From positions 1 through 40,825 of the forward strand of contig JBFMBP010000162.1 in the NCBI GenBank assembly GCA_040755155.1: 40,825 bases of DNA, read 5' to 3'. The translations under genes were made by a program, and so were the position numbers. Under the pieces are notes generated by a model. That model had not been told where the DNA came from and ran no database searches. It saw only the letters and a list, made by a program, of their open reading frames with translations. Source of the stretch: Candidatus Omnitrophota bacterium (GTDB lineage: Bacteria > Hinthialibacterota > Hinthialibacteria > Hinthialibacterales > Hinthialibacteraceae). Positions 35,481-40,825 of this stretch are shown here, in pieces; position 1 is the stretch's first letter; each line of letters starts with the position of its first letter.

Positions 35481-37028
35481 ATGAGAGTAAAAATATTTAT
35501 TTCTTTAACTTTATTCTTATTGGCAGGAATGAATTTTTTCGCCTTTTCCGAGGCGCTGGAAAAAGGTTCTATCGCCGATCGGCTCGCCAAAGGCAATAGC
35601 GCCATTCTCAACGAAAAAGACGAAGGCGTTTTAACGAAATCGCTAGGCGATTTAGTGAAATACGCTCACGTTATCGGCGATTTGCCGTCCATGGTGGAAA
35701 AAATCGATTTGCGTTTGCAGAATGAAGAGAAATCCTCGAATCTCTATCGCCAATTGGTTTTGAACAAGGCGCAACTCGCCGGTCGCAACAGCCAGTGGCA
35801 GGAAGCCAAAACTCTTTTCGAACAAGCCATTGCGGAAAATTGGCCGAAAGCGATTCCAACTTATCTCGACTGCATGACGGCGGTCGGCAAAAACAAGGAG
35901 CGCTGCATCGAGGAATTCAACCGTTGCGTGGGCAAGCCGGACTATCTCGATTATCGGGAACGCAAGGAAGATTTGAGCGTTTTTCGCACCGTCCTGCTCT
36001 TCGCGAAAGAAGACGATTCCGCCATTTCCGCCGTCCGCGACGTGTTTCCTTATCTGATCTTCAACGACAAAAAACCTATCCTGCTCGAACTGACGCGCGC
36101 TTTGTGTCTGGCGGCGGACAGCCTGTTCGATGAATCGATCAAATCGTTGCAAGCCATCGATACTCTGCTCGCTGATAAAAAGGAAGACGAAGAATTTTAT
36201 AAAACCATGCCTCTCTATATCGCGTGGACGATGTTCGAAGCGGGAAGCGATTATGATGCGGCGCGCGAATGGCTGAAAGTCTTTTATCAACGCAATCCCG
36301 ACGATGCGGGACACGTCTTGGGGCGTATTCTGCGCATCGCGTACTTCTTCGACCGCAACGGCGGCAAGCGGCATATCATTCCCGAAGTGACGGCGTATTT
36401 GAAAGACTCGCCCATCTTTTCCGATGCGGCGATCCGCGAGCGCGTCAATAAAGAAGTTCTGACCAACGAGCAAATGCGCGCCACTATGCCCAGCGATTTG
36501 TACTGGCATGTACTGGAACTACATGCGCACGGCTTATCCTGGCGTTTTCAGTGGGAGGAAGCGGCGGCGGCTTGGCGGGAACTTATGAAGGAATGCTACC
36601 CCGCTACGCCTACGGGCGCCAACGCGGCGATGAGCCTGGCCGTCTATATCGCTTCGAAGAATAATCCCGGCGGGAGGGATGTCTTTGGCGCTATAGCCTT
36701 ACTGGAAGATATCGTCCAAAACGCACCCTTCGACGATATGCTGCCCCACGTTTACCGCCTGCTGGCAAAATATACGGGAATGTCTGGGCAATACGAAAAA
36801 GCATTGGAAATTTTACAGGAAGTCTATAACCGAATTCCGCCCAAAGCCAACGGCGAAATGGGGGAATGCCTGAGACTATCGAAAGAGATGGAGCAAGGCA
36901 TCCGCAAGATCATTAGAGACAATCAAAGTTACCTGGATTATAAGGCGAAATTGAATCGTAAAGTCGACCATGAAGAAATGATCCGCCAACGAAACGAAGA
37001 AATGAAAAAAAGAATGCAAAATCAATAA
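35481..37028 (+). CDS. Secreted TPR-like repeat protein heading the array
   Basis: A 515-residue protein with a signal peptide (about residues 1-22, MRVKIFISLTLFLLAG core). GGAGGA (35469-35474) precedes the ATG by 6 nt. The mature protein is almost wholly helical with tetratricopeptide-like pairs, for example NSQWQEAKTLFEQAIAENWP, WTMFEAGSDYDAAREWLKVF and SGQYEKALEILQEVYNRIPP. Such periplasmic TPR proteins act as scaffolds. It is the first gene after the promoter at 35335. Base use is GC-balanced, like the bulk of the window, in contrast with later genes of the array. The C-terminus is a charged helix (MIRQRNEEMKKRMQ). Confidence 0.8.
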   Translation: MRVKIFISLTLFLLAGMNFFAFSEALEKGSIADRLAKGNSAILNEKDEGVLTKSLGDLVKYAHVIGDLPSMVEKIDLRLQNEEKSSNLYRQLVLNKAQLAGRNSQWQEAKTLFEQAIAENWPKAIPTYLDCMTAVGKNKERCIEEFNRCVGKPDYLDYRERKEDLSVFRTVLLFAKEDDSAISAVRDVFPYLIFNDKKPILLELTRALCLAADSLFDESIKSLQAIDTLLADKKEDEEFYKTMPLYIAWTMFEAGSDYDAAREWLKVFYQRNPDDAGHVLGRILRIAYFFDRNGGKRHIIPEVTAYLKDSPIFSDAAIRERVNKEVLTNEQMRATMPSDLYWHVLELHAHGLSWRFQWEEAAAAWRELMKECYPATPTGANAAMSLAVYIASKNNPGGRDVFGAIALLEDIVQNAPFDDMLPHVYRLLAKYTGMSGQYEKALEILQEVYNRIPPKANGEMGECLRLSKEMEQGIRKIIRDNQSYLDYKAKLNRKVDHEEMIRQRNEEMKKRMQNQ

Positions 37029-37047
37029 AGGAGAGGGAGAATTGATT

Positions 37048-38403
37048 ATGTTCGCCATGCGATCTACGATAAAAACACTCTTGACAGCGATTTTTTTGTT
37101 TCTTTCTGGATGGAATTCCATTACAATCCAGGCATGTCCGCCGCCGCCGGAATGCGACACGCCGGACAGATACGTCATGCATGCTACGGAAAATTCGACG
37201 GTAATCGCTTATTCCGAAAATGGAGATCATTTGTTTCTAAGTCATCGCAGTGCGCCTCATTATATAACATACGAGCTGATTCCGCAAAATAACATAGGCG
37301 GATTATGGACGACGTGGAATTGGTCGACGGACGGCTGCGGCTTTTGCAACTTGCAAAACGCAACCTGGAATTATTCCGGTGGCCAGGAATATACAAGAAA
37401 TGCTGCGTATATTGGAATCATGTATTCGAGCGTGGGAGCGTTCTCGGTTACGGGTAAACATAACGGCTACGCCTGCACGAAATTCCCTTATGGAGATTAT
37501 ATCATCCCCGGCAGCAGTAACATTTCTATGAGCGGCTACGTCATCAAAGTCGACATCACCCGCAATGGCTCCGTCATAACGGATACGCAGCAAACCGTGG
37601 ACTCGGGCGCGCTGATCAATTTAGGCTGCTCCATAACGCCGAATGATGTGTATATTTATTCGATTGGCTTTGCGTGGACGGTTCCGGGAAGCAAAATAAA
37701 AAGCTATACCTATTCCACTAATTTAGGGCAAGTCGTCGATATCGCTGGAAGCGATTTGGACGATCCTACGGTCAGCTATTATTGGGTAGACGGCGGCGAT
37801 GGTAAATATGTCTATTGCGACGTCTCAATTGCCGGACATACTTTTTGGGGCGGAGCGCCGTTTAATGTAAAGCGGCCGACATGTCAGGTTGTTACTAATA
37901 TCAATAATTATGCTGGTTATTATTTGGAGAATTCATGGATTATTAGTTTAGGTAATATTTCACAGAACTTAATAGGAATAACATTTACTGCTTCGTACTC
38001 AGCCAATGGTACTAATGGAGTTCCTTACTGGATTCAGGTTATCAATCATACTCTTCGCGAACATGTAGATAACAATTACATTTTTAGCAGATTTGAAAAA
38101 TATAATGTATCTGATGTAACCATACCTTATGGTACAGGATTATTTATTGAAGATACTCCTAACAAAATTGTTCCAGCAAATTATATGGCATCTCAAGCAT
38201 CGGATAGTTATAGCACATGGTTAATGTTTAAATCAAACATTGGTGGTTCAATACCAGTTCCATTATCTAAAATTGATTGGAACTGGTCGGTTCAGTCTAT
38301 ACATAGCGGCGATTGGGGTTATGTTGGAAGTCGCGACGTATCAAGTCCAACTTATATTTCTGCTTTTCCTTTTCCACAATGGAGTGGAAATATTAATGAC
38401 TAG
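37048..38403 (+). CDS. Large secreted beta-rich protein of mosaic composition
   Basis: I chose the ATG at 37048 after GGAGAGGGAGA (37030-37040); an in-frame TTG at 37042 is less likely. The 451-residue protein has a signal peptide ending near IQACPP. The mature part is rich in Gly, Tyr, Ser, Asn and Trp with few helices: an N-terminal region with Cys-rich CGFCNLQNATWNYSGG, Ig-like strands, and a C-terminal region with TWLMFKSNIGGSIPVPLSKI then DWNWS and a final FPQWSGN. No enzyme motif is seen. Codon use changes inside the gene at about 37880-37900: 35 of 60 bases are G/C at 37561-37620, but only 15 of 60 at 37921-37980. Confidence 0.75.
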   Translation: MFAMRSTIKTLLTAIFLFLSGWNSITIQACPPPPECDTPDRYVMHATENSTVIAYSENGDHLFLSHRSAPHYITYELIPQNNIGGLWTTWNWSTDGCGFCNLQNATWNYSGGQEYTRNAAYIGIMYSSVGAFSVTGKHNGYACTKFPYGDYIIPGSSNISMSGYVIKVDITRNGSVITDTQQTVDSGALINLGCSITPNDVYIYSIGFAWTVPGSKIKSYTYSTNLGQVVDIAGSDLDDPTVSYYWVDGGDGKYVYCDVSIAGHTFWGGAPFNVKRPTCQVVTNINNYAGYYLENSWIISLGNISQNLIGITFTASYSANGTNGVPYWIQVINHTLREHVDNNYIFSRFEKYNVSDVTIPYGTGLFIEDTPNKIVPANYMASQASDSYSTWLMFKSNIGGSIPVPLSKIDWNWSVQSIHSGDWGYVGSRDVSSPTYISAFPFPQWSGNIND

Positions 38404-38449
38404 ATTTTAATTGAATATAAATCATAAGATTAATAAAGGAGAATCAAAT

Positions 38450-39214
38450 ATGTATACATACAAATTGAAATTATTCTATATCTTGTTTTTACTACTGAAC
38501 AGTCTGAATTTATACAGTCAAGATACAAAAATCGATTTATCCATACCTATTTTATCAAAATATAAAATATTAAATTCCACATCAAAAATAATAATCGATA
38601 ATGCAACGAAAGATGGCTGGATATTTGTAGAAAAGAAAAGTGATCGTCCAGAAGACCGATCCATCCGAGATAAAGTTCATGGTATTCTTACTTCCGAGAA
38701 TGTGATTTACGAACCTTGCGAGCCAATCGTAATAGACGCTACATATATTAATATATCGGATAAAACAATCGATTATTATGACAGCCGTCCTTACGTTGAC
38801 AACCTTATATATGTTTATAATGATAAAGATGAAGAAATATCGTTAACTATTTATGGAGAATCCGTTTTAGGGGATATTAAAAAAGGCATTATCGATGTTT
38901 TCCGTAATGTAATAATGTCGTTGAAACCGCAAAAACACATTCATTTCAAAATACTAATCAACCGCTTATTCGACATGACCCAAAATGGAACCTATAAGAT
39001 CAACATAAAAAGAACCTTCTACGACAGGGAGAAGGGGACCTATTGCGAGGTGCCGACAAATACGTTGGAAATTATTGTATCTGACAAGAACGGCGAGCTT
39101 CCAACCATATTTTACAGCCCAAAATTGTCCAGAGAAGATGAGGCATGGAATAATAATATCAACAGGCCATCCTCTAATAATGACCAACAGAAAAATGAAA
39201 AAAACAATAATTGA
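38450..39214 (+). CDS. Secreted Ig-like beta-sandwich protein, paralogue 1
   Basis: A 254-residue protein starting at the ATG at 38450 after AAAGGAG (38435-38441). It has a signal peptide (MYTYKLKLFYILFLLLNS, cleavage near LYSQD). The mature part includes YEPCEPIVIDATYINIS, then ILINRLFDMTQNGTYKINIK and CEVPTNTLEIIVSD. This order resembles Ig-like or BsuPI-like protease-inhibitor beta domains; function unknown. The C-terminus QKNEKNNN is encoded by the same DNA that starts the next gene: the two overlap by 20 bp. Codon use is strongly AT-rich. It is clearly paralogous to the gene at 39195. Confidence 0.8.
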   Translation: MYTYKLKLFYILFLLLNSLNLYSQDTKIDLSIPILSKYKILNSTSKIIIDNATKDGWIFVEKKSDRPEDRSIRDKVHGILTSENVIYEPCEPIVIDATYINISDKTIDYYDSRPYVDNLIYVYNDKDEEISLTIYGESVLGDIKKGIIDVFRNVIMSLKPQKHIHFKILINRLFDMTQNGTYKINIKRTFYDREKGTYCEVPTNTLEIIVSDKNGELPTIFYSPKLSREDEAWNNNINRPSSNNDQQKNEKNNN

Positions 39215-39215
39215 A
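39188..39215 (+). repeat. 28-bp direct repeat, copy 1, encoding a gene end and a gene start
   Basis: Identical to 39918-39945, 730 bp downstream. In one frame it encodes the last residues QKNEKNNN and stop of the gene at 38450. In another it encodes the start MKKTIIE of the gene at 39195. It marks the junction of a tandem duplication. Confidence 0.9.
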
Positions 39216-39944
39216 GTGAACTTAATGGCTTTGTTAATACTTTTAAGTATATTTAATCAAATTGCCATCGGTCAAAATTACAATAATGTAATAGTTTCCG
39301 AATTAACCTCGAATATTCAATTAGAGTCGAGAGTAAACGTAATATTATCGACGGCAACGTATGAACAACCTGCTTTCGATGAATCTCTAAAACAAAAAAT
39401 TCAATATATCCTATCTACCGATAAAAAATACTACTTGCCATGCGAGCCGATTATTATTCATGCATCCTACTCAAATATATCGAAAAATGTTATTAGATTT
39501 AGCCGAGTTCGGGATTCATTAATCGAATATAGGAAAATATCATTAGTTAAGGAGAATAATGAGGAAGCTGCGCTTACTTGTTACGGAGAAGCGACGCTTG
39601 GAATACTTTTAAAGAATCGCGTCCTTTCTTCCAGTTATGTGAAGGAATTCATACTACCAAATAATTCGGCAGGTTATGCCATATTGATAAATAGAATCTT
39701 CGACATGACGCAGAGCGGAATTTACAAAATCAATTTGACGAAAACATTCTACGACAACGACAATAATACTTATTGCGATGTAACCTCCAATACGCTGGAA
39801 ATCGCCATATTGGAAGATGTGGACAATCATCCAGTATTCCGCTACATACCGCCCCCGCCCGTCGATAGCAGCGTTTGGGACAAGTTTCTCGGCAGGACAT
39901 CGCCTAATGATATCCGTCAGAAAAATGAAAAAAACAATAATTGA
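39195..39944 (+). CDS. Secreted Ig-like beta-sandwich protein, paralogue 2
   Basis: A 249-residue protein whose ATG lies inside the 3' end of paralogue 1 (20-bp overlap). Signal peptide: MKKTIIEVNLMALLILLS, cleavage near AIGQN. The mature part repeats the paralogue 1 plan: YLPCEPIIIHASYSNISKN, ILINRIFDMTQSGIYKINL with TFYDNDNNTYCDVTSNTLEI, and the same QKNEKNNN tail. No ribosome site is free at the start, so translation may depend on coupling to paralogue 1. Identity between the two is high at motifs but moderate overall, so the duplication is not very recent. Confidence 0.8.
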   Translation: MKKTIIEVNLMALLILLSIFNQIAIGQNYNNVIVSELTSNIQLESRVNVILSTATYEQPAFDESLKQKIQYILSTDKKYYLPCEPIIIHASYSNISKNVIRFSRVRDSLIEYRKISLVKENNEEAALTCYGEATLGILLKNRVLSSSYVKEFILPNNSAGYAILINRIFDMTQSGIYKINLTKTFYDNDNNTYCDVTSNTLEIAILEDVDNHPVFRYIPPPPVDSSVWDKFLGRTSPNDIRQKNEKNNN

Positions 39945-39945
39945 A
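39918..39945 (+). repeat. 28-bp direct repeat, copy 2
   Basis: The second identical copy encodes the end of paralogue 2 (QKNEKNNN stop) and, in another frame, the start MKKTIIE of the short remnant at 39925. The pair of repeats could recombine to delete or add one 730-bp gene unit. Confidence 0.9.
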
Positions 39946-40023
39946 ATCATTCTCCTTATGGCTATTACTGCTCCCAACGTAATGGGGATGAAGATGATGT
40001 CATTTCTCCACCCTAACAATTAG
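39925..40023 (+). pseudogene. Remnant of a third paralogue (signal peptide only)
   Basis: The frame begins with the same MKKTIIE start as paralogue 2, continues with a hydrophobic IILLMAITAPNVMG stretch like a signal peptide, and stops after 32 codons. The Ig-like body is missing. It is best read as the left-over 5' end of a third tandem copy whose remainder was lost. A genuine small exported peptide is possible. Confidence 0.7.
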
Positions 40024-40024
40024 G

Positions 40025-40501
40025 ATGAGAAATTTCATAATTCCCCTAAAATCCAAGATTATCCTTGCGCTTCTTCTTATTCTATTCGCAGCGCATGTTT
40101 GTTATTTCTTTTATTCATACGCTTTTTTTCAGGTCATAGCTATAATAAATAATTCGGAGCATCCTCTCACAAAGGTAAAAATATATTATGGCAGCGATTA
40201 TGAATATCGTTATTTTGCGGAGAGAATTAAGCCCGGGCAAAGAACGATCTTATTCTGTCATTTCTATCCTTGCGTATACATGAACATTTCTTATTTCATT
40301 AATAACATAAAAGTTGAGTATCAATTAACCTACAACCATAAAATATCAGAAAATTATTGCATTTATGTTGAAGGGGAAGGAAAAGTAGTTATCAAAAAAA
40401 GGATACCGATATTTTTTGCCCTTAAATCCCTTTATTTCTCTGGTCCAATTTGTTTTGAGGATATGCGGATGATGCCTTCATCAAAGTATTTTGAAGAGTG
40501 A
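40025..40501 (+). CDS. Single-pass membrane or secreted protein of unknown function
   Basis: A 158-residue protein with a long N-terminal hydrophobic segment (IILALLLILFAAHVCYFFYSY) after a basic start, so it is membrane-anchored or exported. The rest has beta-like, Tyr-rich segments (VKIYYGSDYEYRYFAERIKPG) and no recognised motif. It starts 1 nt after the stop of the remnant at 39925-40023. Codon use is strongly AT-rich. No clear ribosome site; it may rely on coupling to the genes before it. Confidence 0.65.
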   Translation: MRNFIIPLKSKIILALLLILFAAHVCYFFYSYAFFQVIAIINNSEHPLTKVKIYYGSDYEYRYFAERIKPGQRTILFCHFYPCVYMNISYFINNIKVEYQLTYNHKISENYCIYVEGEGKVVIKKRIPIFFALKSLYFSGPICFEDMRMMPSSKYFEE

Positions 40502-40542
40502 ACCGTCATTTTGACTTAATTATTATAACGGAGCAGTCGCCG

Positions 40543-40746
40543 ATGAAAGCCAATGCCCTTTTTTCTATCGTTCTTTACCTATCGTCGATTGCCGCCTATG
40601 CGGAAGAGAATTCTAAGTACGATGCGTATTTGCAATTGCAAGGCGAACAAGAAAGAACGGAATTTATTAATCGCATGAGCCTTGATGATTTGATTTCGTG
40701 TAACAGGTCAGCCATCAGAAGTGAGAAAGGGAGGGAATGGGGGTAA
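40543..40746 (+). CDS. Short secreted protein, probably 3'-truncated
   Basis: The ATG at 40543 follows ACGGAG (40529-40534) by 8 nt. The product starts with a signal peptide (MKANALFSIVLYLSSIAAYA) and a short charged mature part (LQLQGEQERTEFINRMSLDD), then ends after 67 residues. The last dozen residues are read from DNA that, on the other strand, encodes the tail of a transposase-like protein. This suggests that an element interrupted a longer gene close to codon 55. The original function is unknown. Confidence 0.6.
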   Translation: MKANALFSIVLYLSSIAAYAEENSKYDAYLQLQGEQERTEFINRMSLDDLISCNRSAIRSEKGREWG

Positions 40747-40824
40747 ATGGCCGGTGCGGATATATTCCCGAAGCGCGGCGACGAGGGTTTGGATCGGATG
40801 GTATCCGCGTCGTTTCAGCGTGCG
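40708..40824 (-). CDS. C-terminus of a probable transposase (start outside window)
   Basis: The minus-strand frame runs from the right edge to a TGA at 40708-40710. The 38 visible residues read RTLKRRGYHPIQTLVAALRE then YIRTGHLPPFPP. This recalls the C-terminal tail of IS66-like and related transposases (xRRGHDP, then a helix, then TGxLPPLP). It points to an insertion sequence crossing the right edge. The identification rests on a short tail and is tentative. Confidence 0.45.
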   Translation of the reverse strand, partial: RTLKRRGYHPIQTLVAALREYIRTGHLPPFPPFLTSDG

Positions 40825-40825
40825 A

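Noticed and set aside
1-40825. CRISPR array
   Set aside because: No regularly spaced identical repeats of 23-40 bp were seen. The repeated units found are a 28-bp pair 730 bp apart and palindromic elements.

Overview
The window looks like a chromosomal segment from an uncultured Gram-negative bacterium. An MsbA-type ABC exporter, a Mur ligase, Tat and Sec signal peptides and a PilT-type ATPase support a diderm cell with type IV pili. The order polA-coaE-rho is, from memory, also found in Chlamydiae, so a PVC-like or neighbouring deep candidate phylum is plausible, but no marker here fixes the phylum. Most genes use GC-balanced to GC-rich codons. A few blocks are clearly more AT-rich: the HEPN/ATPase pair, the secreted protein at 24.7 kb, and the array after 37.9 kb.

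Layout. 0-1.3 kb: a tandemly duplicated AbrB/RelE-type toxin-antitoxin module whose second toxin is broken by one in-frame stop. 1.4-4.6 kb: a secreted CAP-domain protein, tRNA-Leu(CAA), tRNA-Asp, a secreted beta-propeller and an orphan MNT nucleotidyltransferase. 4.7-7.9 kb: an NtrC-type response regulator divergent from class II fumarase. 7.9-12.5 kb: a phosphatidylserine decarboxylase-like protein with altered catalytic residues, a GT39-type glycosyltransferase and an MsbA-like exporter. 12.5-17.4 kb: polA-coaE-rho, with an asparagine-homopolymer Rho. 17.9-25.8 kb: a secreted barrel-type hydrolase-like protein, a CRP-like regulator coupled to a CgeB-like glycosyltransferase, a nested inverted-repeat element, a Tat-exported DUF362 protein and an unknown secreted protein. 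25.9-31.3 kb: a MurC-like ligase, a two-gene HEPN plus P-loop ATPase operon, a PilT-like ATPase, an HTH gene interrupted by TAA and tRNA-Leu(TAG). 32.1-35.1 kb: PHP phosphoesterase, BtaA and BtaB, read as a betaine-lipid (DGTS) pathway. 35.3-40.8 kb: a promoter-led co-directional array of secreted proteins with internal tandem duplication, ending in a truncated gene against the tail of a probable transposase.

The strongest candidates for something new are the HEPN/ATPase pair (defence or toxin-antitoxin logic), the PHP-BtaA-BtaB lipid cluster, the PSD-like protein lacking two triad residues, and the secreted-protein array, in which a 28-bp direct repeat encodes the end of one gene and the start of the next in different frames. 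Functions are inferred from motifs read by eye; no database search was possible.
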